Part shown: one piece after another, positions 1 to 6,653 of the stretch
How the letters are laid out: every line of letters starts with the position of its first letter
Numbering within the stretch: the stretch's first letter is position 1
Origin: Bradyrhizobium acaciae
Lineage (GTDB): Bacteria; Pseudomonadota; Alphaproteobacteria; Rhizobiales; Xanthobacteraceae
Length of the DNA: 41,553 nucleotides
Reading direction: 5' to 3'
Assembly (NCBI RefSeq): GCF_020889785.1
Contig: NZ_JACMYK010000061.1
Span: forward strand, 1-41,553
Notes under the pieces: model-generated
What the model saw: only the letters and a program-made list of their open reading frames with translations
Database searches by the model: none
What the model was told of the DNA's origin: nothing
Made by a program: the position numbers and the translations under genes

Positions 1-1
1 C

Positions 2-118
2 GCAGAGGCCGCGCGCGCGGCCACGGTGGTGCTGTTGGCGCATTCCGCCGACGATCTGGTGCGGATTCGCGGCCGGGAGTTCGAGACGCCGTCGCCACGA
101 GACGCGCGCAAGCGGTAA
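2..118 (+). CDS. C-terminal fragment of an unidentified protein
   Basis: An open frame runs from the left window edge to a TAA at 116-118 and encodes the last 38 residues of a protein. Codon third positions are strongly G/C, as in the real genes nearby, and the other two forward frames read as arginine-rich shadow sequence. The visible peptide has a hydrophobic strand (TVVLLAH), then acidic and basic residues (SADDLVRIRGREFETPSP) and a basic tail. A hairpin begins 24 nt after the stop. No family can be named from so short a tail. Confidence 0.5.
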   Translation, partial: AEAARAATVVLLAHSADDLVRIRGREFETPSPRDARKR

Positions 119-142
119 CGAGCGGGCAACTCTCTCGCCGTC

Positions 143-168
143 GTCGTCCCGGCGAAAGCCGGGACGAC
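143..168 (+). terminator. Perfect 11-bp hairpin with GAAA loop (terminator or REP-like)
   Basis: Left arm GTCGTCCCGGC (143-153) and right arm GCCGGGACGAC (158-168) are exact reverse complements closing a GAAA tetraloop, a GNRA fold. It lies 24 nt downstream of the first stop codon, so it could end that transcript, but no T-tract follows. The GCGAAAGC core resembles the tip of the 103-bp repeats near 24.7 and 26.3 kb, so it may instead belong to a dispersed palindrome family. Confidence 0.5.
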
Positions 169-362
169 CGCGAGGATGGTTTTCGATCCAACGTCTCAAA
201 CACGCGGTGTCATCACCCGTGACGGTGCGAACGATCTCTCCGGTATCGTATTCGACCTTCGGATAGGGTTCGGCATGGCGCGAGCTGCGGAGGCTTGGCG
301 CTTTTTTGCTGAATTGCCCGTCGGGCAACTCAATGATCCGTGTGAGGCAACCACCAGCGGCA

Positions 363-535
363 GGGTTCCCTCCCCCCTTGCGGGGGAGGGTTAGGGAGAG
401 GGGTGCCACACGACGTGCGCTTTCCGTATTCGACACGACGACAAGCGAACAATTTGCGCTGGCGATACACTCATCGATCACCTCGCCCGGGGCCACCCCT
501 CTCCCCTGCCCTCCCCCGCAAGGGGGGAGGGAGCC
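363..535. repeat. Inverted pair of GC-rich palindromic repeat units (copy 1)
   Basis: A forward unit at 363-405 starts GGGTTCCCTCCCCC and ends GGGAGAGGGGTG. It is followed after 88 nt by the same unit in reverse orientation at 494-535. Each unit folds on itself, with CCCTCCCCC pairing with GGGGGAGGG around TTGC. The same family occurs at 39209-39370 with the two units in the opposite relative order, so this is a dispersed element and not a gene-specific terminator. Confidence 0.85.
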
Positions 536-693
536 TCAGCGGCCTGCTCACCTCACCGTCGTTCCTTGCAACCCGCAGCGCCCGCCCCCGCACACGGGCC
601 TGTGACCATAGTTGAAGACCGGGCTGACGAAACTTCTGGATTGTTGGCTGCGTAGACGCCAAGACAGCACGGTAATTCCGCGAAGGTTCTTTG

Positions 694-1425
694 ATGCACG
701 ACGTCTCGATTCCGGCGGCCCTGATCGCGGGCCTGGTCAGCTTCCTGTCACCTTGCGTGCTGCCGCTGGTGCCGCCCTACCTGATCTATTTGACCGGCGC
801 GACCATCGAGCAGGTCAACCAGGACGGCGACACCGCCGCCTCCAAGCGCGCGGTGATGATGGCGGCGCTCATGTTCGTGCTCGGCTTCTCCACCGTGTTC
901 GTCGCACTCGGCGCCAGTGCGTCCATCGTCGGCGGGTTGGTGCGCGCCTGGTCGGCCGAGTTCTCGATCCTGGCCGGCATCGTCATCATCATCATGGGCC
1001 TGCATTTCCTCGGCATCACGCGGATCGGCCTTCTGATGCGCGAGGGGCGACTGACCGCGCCCAAGCCGGTCGGGTTGTGGGGCGCCTACGTCATGGGCCT
1101 TGCGTTCGCTTTCGGCTGGACGCCGTGCATCGGGCCGATCCTCGCCGCGATCCTCTCGATCGCGGCCGCGGAGGCCACGGTGACAAAGGGCGCCGGCCTG
1201 CTCGCAGTCTATTCCGCCGGGCTCGGCATCCCGTTCCTGCTCGCAGCCTTCCTGGTCGAGCAGTTCTCCTCGCTGTTCGCACGGATGAAGCGTCATCTCG
1301 ACACCGTCGAGCGCGTGATGGGCGTGCTGATGGTGGTCACCGGCATCGGCTTCCTGACCGGCGCGGTCTCCGGCGTCAGCGTCTGGCTGCTGGAGACCTT
1401 CCCGGCGCTGCAGAATATCGGCTAG
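694..1425 (+). CDS. Cytochrome c biogenesis CcdA/DsbD-type membrane protein
   Basis: Encodes a 243-aa protein of the CcdA/DsbD transmembrane family, which passes reducing equivalents from cytoplasmic thioredoxin across the inner membrane to periplasmic thiol proteins, often for cytochrome c maturation. About six hydrophobic segments are visible. The two family cysteines sit in the expected contexts: Cys21 in SPCVLPLVPP (TM1) and Cys145 in WTPCIGPILAAIL. There is no thioredoxin or N-terminal DsbD domain, so it is the short CcdA form. ATG 694 is preferred over the adjacent TTG 691, with AAGG at 683-686 as the ribosome site. The SulP gene follows after 97 nt. Family is secure; the specific partner is unknown because no ccm genes are nearby. 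Confidence 0.9.
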   Translation: MHDVSIPAALIAGLVSFLSPCVLPLVPPYLIYLTGATIEQVNQDGDTAASKRAVMMAALMFVLGFSTVFVALGASASIVGGLVRAWSAEFSILAGIVIIIMGLHFLGITRIGLLMREGRLTAPKPVGLWGAYVMGLAFAFGWTPCIGPILAAILSIAAAEATVTKGAGLLAVYSAGLGIPFLLAAFLVEQFSSLFARMKRHLDTVERVMGVLMVVTGIGFLTGAVSGVSVWLLETFPALQNIG

Positions 1426-1522
1426 GCCTTCGCACCTGCACAGGGGCGTGTCCGCTGGCTTTTGGCCAAGCGATAGCGGACTATTTCTGCAAGCATCGCA
1501 ACCGCCAGGTGAGTCGAGACCG

Positions 1523-3211
1523 ATGGCCGAAGTTCATCCGACACCCGCCAACTGGCCGATCTTCCGTTCGCTCAGGGCGTTCCGGCCGAGCGACCTGCCG
1601 GGTGACCTGATCGCCGGATTGACACTTGCCGCGATCGCAATCCCGGAGCAGATGGCGACCGCGCGGCTTGGCGGCTTCTCGCCGCAGATCGGCTTCTTCG
1701 CCTTCATGGCCGGCTCGCTCGGCTTTGCGATGTTCGGCGCCAATCGCTTCCTGTCCTGCGGCGCCGACTCCACGATCACGCCGATCTTCGCGGGCGGACT
1801 GGCGCTGACGGCGACGGCAGGCTCGCCCGAGTATCAGGCGTTCGCGATGGCGCTGGCGCTGATGGTCGGCGTCATCATGATCGCCGGCGGCCTGTTCAAG
1901 CTCGGCTGGATCGCCAATCTGCTGTCGACACCGGTAACGGTCGGCTTCCTCGCCGGCATCTCGGTCCACATCCTGGTCTCGCAACTGCCCGGCGTGCTCG
2001 GCCTGACCACGCCGGACGGGCCGACGCTCTACAAGCTCGGGGTGCTCACCGGGAAGATCGGCCAGACCAATCTCTACACGCTGGGGATCGGCCTCGGCGT
2101 GCTGGCGCTGGTCGCCGGATCGGAAAAGATCAGCGCGCGGATTCCGGGTGCCCTGATCGGCCTTGTCGCAGCCACCATCGCGGTGATCGCCGGCCATCTC
2201 GAAACCCAGGGCGTCAAGGTGGTCGGCACGGTGCCCGGCACGCTGCCGACGCCCTCTTTTCCCGACATCGCGCCGGAGCGATGGGTGAAGCTGCTGTCGC
2301 TGGCAATCCTGATTGCCGTCGTCGTCATGGTGCAGACCGCGGCAACGACGCGTTCGTTCCTGTCAGATCCGAACAAGCCGGCCGACGTCGATCGCGACTT
2401 TCTCGGCGCCGGCGCCGGCAGCGTTCTGTCGGGGCTGTTCGGCGCCTTTCCCGTCAACGCCAGTCCGCCACGGACCGGCATCGTCTCGGAGACCGGCGGA
2501 CAAACGCAGCTCTCGGGGCTGTTTGCCGCGGCCATCGTGCTCGCACTGCTCGCCTTCGGCGCGACACTGCTGCAGCACGTGCCTGATGCAGCACTCGGCG
2601 GCGTCCTGCTGTTCGTGGCGCTGCGCATCATCCGCGTCAAGCAGATCGTCACGATCTTCCGCCAGTCGTTCTATGAATTCCTGCTGGTGGTGGCGACGGC
2701 AGCCGCGATCATCGTGCTGCCGATCGAGCAAGGCGTCGCCGTCGGCATCGCCCTGTCGCTGCTGCACGGCATCTGGACCACGACGCAGGGCCGGCTGGTG
2801 GAATTCGTCCACGTGCCCGGCACCACGATCTGGTGGCCGACGGGTCCGCACGTCACCGGCGAACGCAAGCCCGGCATTGCCGTCGTCGGCCTGCAGGCGC
2901 CATTGTCATTCCTCAACGCGGAAGGTTTTCACAGCGGCGTGCTCAAGACCATCGGCGGGGCGACCTCCAAGCCGCGGCTACTGGTGATCGAGGCTAGCGG
3001 CATGGTGGAGATCGATTTCACGGCGGCGCAGACGCTGCGCGACCTGTTTCGCGAGTGCCGCGATGACGGCGTGACGGTGGCGGTGGCGCGGCTCGAATCC
3101 GCCCGCGCGCAGGACGCGTTCGAGCGCTTCGATCTCTACGATGTGCTGCAGCGGGACCGCGTCTTCCACAGCGTCGACGAGGCGGTCCGCACGCTCGGCG
3201 GGCAGAGCTAG
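1523..3211 (+). CDS. SulP family inorganic anion transporter with STAS domain
   Basis: A 562-aa SulP/SLC26-type permease. The N-terminal two-thirds is a membrane domain starting with the family signature region (DLIAGLTLAAIAIPEQMA), followed by many hydrophobic helices. The last ~130 residues are a soluble STAS domain, with LLVIEASGMVEIDFTAAQTL as its core strand-helix. Members move sulfate, bicarbonate, dicarboxylates or other anions in symport or exchange; substrate cannot be read from sequence. ATG 1523 is chosen because AGGTGAG (1507-1513) precedes it by 9 nt; an in-frame upstream start would add 25 residues without that site. Only 97 nt separate it from the CcdA-type gene, so co-transcription is possible. 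Confidence 0.93.
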   Translation: MAEVHPTPANWPIFRSLRAFRPSDLPGDLIAGLTLAAIAIPEQMATARLGGFSPQIGFFAFMAGSLGFAMFGANRFLSCGADSTITPIFAGGLALTATAGSPEYQAFAMALALMVGVIMIAGGLFKLGWIANLLSTPVTVGFLAGISVHILVSQLPGVLGLTTPDGPTLYKLGVLTGKIGQTNLYTLGIGLGVLALVAGSEKISARIPGALIGLVAATIAVIAGHLETQGVKVVGTVPGTLPTPSFPDIAPERWVKLLSLAILIAVVVMVQTAATTRSFLSDPNKPADVDRDFLGAGAGSVLSGLFGAFPVNASPPRTGIVSETGGQTQLSGLFAAAIVLALLAFGATLLQHVPDAALGGVLLFVALRIIRVKQIVTIFRQSFYEFLLVVATAAAIIVLPIEQGVAVGIALSLLHGIWTTTQGRLVEFVHVPGTTIWWPTGPHVTGERKPGIAVVGLQAPLSFLNAEGFHSGVLKTIGGATSKPRLLVIEASGMVEIDFTAAQTLRDLFRECRDDGVTVAVARLESARAQDAFERFDLYDVLQRDRVFHSVDEAVRTLGGQS

Positions 3212-3529
3212 ATTTGATGAAGTCGTGGCCCGGATGAAGCGCAGCGCAATCCGGGATCCTCTCGCACGCCGATGAACACCCCGGACTTCGCGGAGCCTGT
3301 CATCGGGCGCGCGTTCGCGCGACCCGTTGGCTCCATCCGGCCGACGGGGACTGGGACGAGCGCGCATCTGCGTGATTTCGGAATACTGGAAAAATATCCG
3401 TGAGTTGCCCGACGTGTCAAGTAGCCTGGTCGAACGCCGGCCACCGCCGGCTCCTTTGCATGGGGTTGTTTTCGATATTTTGGCAACGCGCCTCCCCGCA
3501 AGCGGGCGAGGCGCGCCGGGTCAACCGAC
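3212..3529. repeat. Gene-free interval with a degenerate CCCGGAT palindromic repeat
   Basis: The gap after the SulP stop contains GTGGCCCGGATGAAGCGCAG and GCAATCCGGGATCC from about 3226, then CCCCGGACTTCGCGGAG, and later GGCTCCATCCGGCC near 3330. These are facing halves of a repeat that I recall as dispersed in Bradyrhizobium genomes. Inside it lies a small hairpin, GGG plus CGCGCG, loop TT, CGCGCG plus CCC (3305-3325), that could also stop SulP transcription. The downstream gene is on the other strand and ends at 3530, so the gap is convergent. I see no gene in it. Confidence 0.6.
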
Positions 3530-3949
3530 TCAAGCCTGCTCACCCTCCAGCGTCGGATACTCCCTCAGCAGCTCGGCCTTGATCGAGCCCGCGTGGATGG
3601 CACGGAACAGCGCCCGCCCCGTCTTGATGTTGTTGGCCTTCATGCAGAGGCCGACGATCTCGCGCACCGCGGAATCCCGCACCAGCTGGTCGGATATCTT
3701 CATCGCGGTCTCCATCGCGGCCTTGGCGGCACGCTCGTAGCGATCGCGCTCGATCTGTTGCTGCTTCGGCGAACGCTTGTCGGGTGAGCTGATCGCCTCG
3801 GCACAGCCGGCCGCATCGCGGCAGATCGCACGAATCCTGTGCGCAGCCTCGATGTCGCCGAGCGGCTGCTCAGTGGGATCGTCCCAGATGTCCTTGCGCT
3901 TGGCCTTGTTGAACAACCACATCGCCGTACCCAAAAGCGGGGCAAGCAT
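3530..3949 (-). CDS. Small conserved-looking cytosolic protein, function unknown
   Basis: A 139-aa reading frame with no recognisable domain. It is charged and helix-rich. The first nine residues are hydrophobic (MLAPLLGTA), but a start at the second Met (3922, MWLFNKAKRKD) gives a more natural soluble protein of 130 aa. Neither start has a strong ribosome site, so the longer form is given. Three cysteines (ICRDAAGCAEA and LCMKANN) are spaced irregularly. It is convergent with SulP and lies downstream of the FAD dehydrogenase on the same strand, 171 nt away. Coding quality looks genuine (strong G/C third positions), but function is unknown. Confidence 0.65.
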   Translation of the reverse strand: MLAPLLGTAMWLFNKAKRKDIWDDPTEQPLGDIEAAHRIRAICRDAAGCAEAISSPDKRSPKQQQIERDRYERAAKAAMETAMKISDQLVRDSAVREIVGLCMKANNIKTGRALFRAIHAGSIKAELLREYPTLEGEQA

Positions 3950-4120
3950 AGCTGTCTATGGTGCAACCTGTGAACGGCAGAGTCTGTGCGACGCCGATCA
4001 AGCGGCGAACTATGGCGTTGAGGTCACACCAAACCGGCTGCTCCACGCGCAATGTGCGCCCGGAGCGAGGAGCCGCGGTCACACTGCGTCACACACGCCG
4101 CGCAGGAAAGTGCTGCGCGC

Positions 4121-5545
4121 TCAGGCCGCAGGAACGATCTTTCCGGGGTTGAAGATGTTCTGCGGATCGAGCGCGAGCTTCAGCGCCCGCATCGCGTCGA
4201 GCGCCTCCGGGCCGAGCTCGGCCTTCAGATATTTCTGCTTGCCCTGGCCGATGCCGTGCTCGCCGGTGCAGGTACCGTCCATCGATTGCGCGCGCTCGAC
4301 CAGGCGGTGCATGAACTCCTCGCCGCGCGCCATCTCGTCCTCGTTGTTGACGTCGCACAGCAGCGAACAGTGGAAATTGCCGTCGCCGACATGGCCGACG
4401 ATCGGTGACAGCAGATTGAGCCGCTTCAGGTCGTCCTCGGTCTCGGTGACGCAGTCGGCAAGCCGCGAGATCGGCACGCAGACGTCGGTTGCAACGACGC
4501 CGATGCTGTCGCCGGGACGCAGCGCCTTGACCGACCAGTAGGCGTCATGCCGGGCCTGCCACAGCTTGGTCCGGTCTTCCGGCTTGGTGGTCCAGGTGAA
4601 GTCGCCGCCGCCGCATTCGGCGGCGATATCGCGGAAGTTCTTCGACTGCTCGGCGACCTCGACCTCGCTGCCGTGGAATTCCAGCAGCAGCAGCGGCGTC
4701 TCCGGCAGCGACAGTTTCGAGTAGCTGTTGCAGGCTTTCACCTGCGCGGCATTGAGCAGCTCGATCCGGGCGACCGGAATGCCGGTCTGGATCGCGAGGA
4801 TGGTGGCCTGACAGGCGCCAGCCACCGTCTCGAACGAACAGGCGGCGGCCGCGATCGTGTCCGGGATGCCGCGCAGGCGGATGGTCAGTTCGGAGATGAT
4901 GCCGAGCGTACCCTCGGCGCCGACGAACAGATGCGTCAGGTCGTAGCCGGCCGACGACTTCTTGGCGCGCGTGCCGGTCGTGATGATCTCGCCGTCGCCG
5001 CGCACCACCTTCAGCGCCAGCACGTTCTCGCGCATGGTGCCGTAGCGCACCGCGTTGGTGCCGGAGGCGCGGGTCGAGGTCATGCCGCCGAGCGAGGCGT
5101 CGGCGCCGGGATCGATCGGGAAGAACAGGCCCTGGTCGCGCAGATGCTCGTTCAGCGCCTTCCGCGTCACGCCGGGCTGGATCACACAGTCGAGGTCCTC
5201 GGCATGCACCTCGAGCACCTTGTTCATGTCGCGCAGATCGATGCAGACACCGCCCGCGGGCGCGTTGACCTGGCCCTCGAGCGAGGTTCCGGTACCGAAC
5301 GCGATGACCGGCACGCGATTGGCCGAGCAAATCCGCACCACGTCCTGGATGTCGGCGGTTTCCTGCGCCATCACCACCGCGTCCGGCGGCTGGGTCGGCA
5401 GCCACGTGGTGGTATGGGCGTGCTGTTCGCGCACCGCCTGCGACGTGACGAGCCGGTTGCCGAACCGCGCCGCCAGCGCGTCGATCGCGCGCTTCAGGGC
5501 CTGCGGCTCAGGTCGCGTCACATTGCTCGAAATCGTTGTCGCCAC
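4121..5545 (-). CDS. FAD-binding dehydrogenase, D-lactate/glycolate oxidase (Dld/GlcD) type
   Basis: A 474-aa flavoprotein of the vanillyl-alcohol-oxidase fold. The N-terminal PCMH FAD domain carries FGTGTSLEGQ and DPGADASLGGM. The C-terminal FAD_oxidase_C domain carries GHVGDGNFHCSLL (about residue 384) and GTCTGEHGIGQGK (about 424), both hallmarks of D-2-hydroxyacid dehydrogenases such as Dld and GlcD. It probably oxidises D-lactate or a related 2-hydroxyacid and passes electrons to cytochrome c or quinone. The GTG at 5545 is the likely start: GGGAGGAA (5553-5560 on the reverse strand) sits 7 nt upstream. An ATG at 5581 would place this strong ribosome site inside the gene. It is divergent from the thioesterase; exact substrate is not determined. 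Confidence 0.88.
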   Translation of the reverse strand: MATTISSNVTRPEPQALKRAIDALAARFGNRLVTSQAVREQHAHTTTWLPTQPPDAVVMAQETADIQDVVRICSANRVPVIAFGTGTSLEGQVNAPAGGVCIDLRDMNKVLEVHAEDLDCVIQPGVTRKALNEHLRDQGLFFPIDPGADASLGGMTSTRASGTNAVRYGTMRENVLALKVVRGDGEIITTGTRAKKSSAGYDLTHLFVGAEGTLGIISELTIRLRGIPDTIAAAACSFETVAGACQATILAIQTGIPVARIELLNAAQVKACNSYSKLSLPETPLLLLEFHGSEVEVAEQSKNFRDIAAECGGGDFTWTTKPEDRTKLWQARHDAYWSVKALRPGDSIGVVATDVCVPISRLADCVTETEDDLKRLNLLSPIVGHVGDGNFHCSLLCDVNNEDEMARGEEFMHRLVERAQSMDGTCTGEHGIGQGKQKYLKAELGPEALDAMRALKLALDPQNIFNPGKIVPAA

Positions 5546-5552
5546 GTCAAAT

Positions 5553-5560
5553 TTCCTCCC
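5553..5560 (-). promoter_or_regulatory. Ribosome binding site fixing a GTG start
   Basis: GGGAGGAA on the minus strand, 7 nt before GTG 5545. It is among the strongest Shine-Dalgarno matches in the window and decides the start of the FAD dehydrogenase against the in-frame ATG 36 nt further upstream. Confidence 0.75.
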
Positions 5561-5655
5561 GGCTTTAGCCGACCGTGGCAAAGCTTGTATAAGGGGTCAA
5601 GAGAGCCTGACTTGAAAAAAGTTCATGCTCAAGCGCCAACAGACCGGCATGGGAG

Positions 5656-6171
5656 ATGACTTCAGTGACCGCCAGCGAGATGCCTATTCCGGCCGCCCCG
5701 TTCAAATCTTCGGTGATGCAGATCGACCCGCAATGGATCGATTACAACGGCCATCTCAACATGGCCTACTACAATGTGATGTTCGACCGCGCCATCGACG
5801 AGATGTGGCTGCAGCTCGGCATCGGCCCGGCCTACATGAAGGCGCGGCATTGCTCGACCTTCACCGCCGAGTGCCATGTCCGCTATCTGAGGGAAATTCA
5901 TCTCGGCGATCCCGTGCAGGTCTCGGTCTTCCTGCTCGGCGCCGACGAGAAGCGGCTACACACATTCGAGGAGCTGCGCCACGCCACCGAGGGCTGGCTG
6001 TCGGCGACCTCGGAAAACCTCACGCTGCACATCGACATGGAAGCGCGCAAGGTGGCGCCATTTCCGCCTGATATCCGCGCCCGGGCGCAAACGATCGTGG
6101 CGAGCTATGCGGGGGTGCCGCGTCCCGAGGGCATCGGCCGCAACGTGGCGATGCCCTCAACAAAGACGTGA
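5656..6171 (+). CDS. Hot-dog fold acyl-CoA thioesterase (4HBT superfamily)
   Basis: A 171-aa single hot-dog domain. The substrate-site motif DYNGHLNMAYY (residues 29-39) matches the D-x-x-GHxNxxxY pattern of 4-hydroxybenzoyl-CoA thioesterase relatives, in which the Asp acts in thioester hydrolysis. Family members cleave short or aromatic acyl-CoAs; the carnitine/betainyl-CoA thioesterases are a related group. Start is uncertain: GGGAG abuts ATG 5656, too close to serve it, but lies 9 nt before an in-frame GTG at 5665, which would give 168 aa. It is divergent from the FAD dehydrogenase with 110 nt between their starts, so a shared control region is plausible but no operator was seen. Confidence 0.85.
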   Translation: MTSVTASEMPIPAAPFKSSVMQIDPQWIDYNGHLNMAYYNVMFDRAIDEMWLQLGIGPAYMKARHCSTFTAECHVRYLREIHLGDPVQVSVFLLGADEKRLHTFEELRHATEGWLSATSENLTLHIDMEARKVAPFPPDIRARAQTIVASYAGVPRPEGIGRNVAMPSTKT

Positions 6172-6186
6172 CCGAACGAACGTCCG

Positions 6187-6360
6187 CTACACTCTCGTGC
6201 GGCCGCGCGCCAATCCGACCACCGCCGACACCAGGAACAGGATGATGGCGATGAAGAAGATCGCCTTGGCGATTTCGATCGAGGCGCCGGCGATGCCGCC
6301 GAAGCCCAAAATGCCCGCAATCAGGGCGATGACCAGGAATGTGACGACCCAGCTCAGCAT
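6187..6360 (-). CDS. DUF1328 (UPF0391/YtjA-like) small membrane protein
   Basis: A 57-aa protein starting MLSWVVTFLVIALIAGILGF and made of two hydrophobic helices joined by a short segment (GIAGASIEIAK), ending in a basic RGRTRV tail. Length and pattern match the DUF1328 family of small inner-membrane proteins, often stress-linked in Rhizobiales; no biochemical role is established. ATG 6360 has AGAGG about 7 nt upstream on the minus strand. It is convergent with the thioesterase, 15 nt between stops. The 293 bases upstream to the helicase gene show no further gene and no clear promoter. Confidence 0.88.
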   Translation of the reverse strand: MLSWVVTFLVIALIAGILGFGGIAGASIEIAKAIFFIAIILFLVSAVVGLARGRTRV

Positions 6361-6653
6361 GATCAAACCTCTGCTTTGTTTCCCTGTCTGCTTTCTTGCG
6401 CGGGCCGCTGCCCGACGCCGCACCTGTCGAAACAATCCGGCGGGGAAACGCTGGTTCCTGAGCCCGAAACGGCGAAATTTCCGTCGAGTTTTGGAACCAG
6501 GCCGACTGCAAGGCTGCTGCCAAAAGCGTTCCTGCCGACCGCGATAAAACCTGTCAAAACGGCCGGTCAGGCCCTATATGGCCTTCAATCCCTGTTAAGA
6601 AGGCTCCCCTTCACCGTCCCACGGTGCCATCGTGGGGCCGAGACGATTCGCCA

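Larger units (their letters stand above)
119..693. other. Gene-free interval with three palindromic elements
   Basis: About 575 bases between the first gene and the CcdA-family gene. Short open frames here have no plausible ribosome binding site and run through repeat sequence, so none is called. The interval holds a perfect hairpin at 143-168 and an inverted pair of palindromic units at 363-405 and 494-535. An AAGG at 683-686 lies 7 nt before the ATG at 694 and serves the next gene. No promoter is evident. Confidence 0.7.

Noticed and set aside
363..535. CRISPR-like array
   Set aside because: Only two units per locus, in inverted orientation and self-palindromic, with no regular spacers and no cas genes.
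306..662. Short open frames (60-100 codons) in the gap before the CcdA-type gene
   Set aside because: They run through palindromic repeats, overlap each other in several frames and lack ribosome sites.
1450..1481. Terminator between the CcdA-type and SulP genes (GTCCGCT...AGCGGAC)
   Set aside because: Only 7 bp of stem around an 18-nt loop, without a T-run; too weak to call.
6430..6460. EcfG-type stress promoter (GGAAC with a GTT box) upstream of the DUF1328 gene
   Set aside because: A GGAAC exists on the minus strand, but the nearest GTT box is about 20 nt away, not 16-17, so the match is not convincing.
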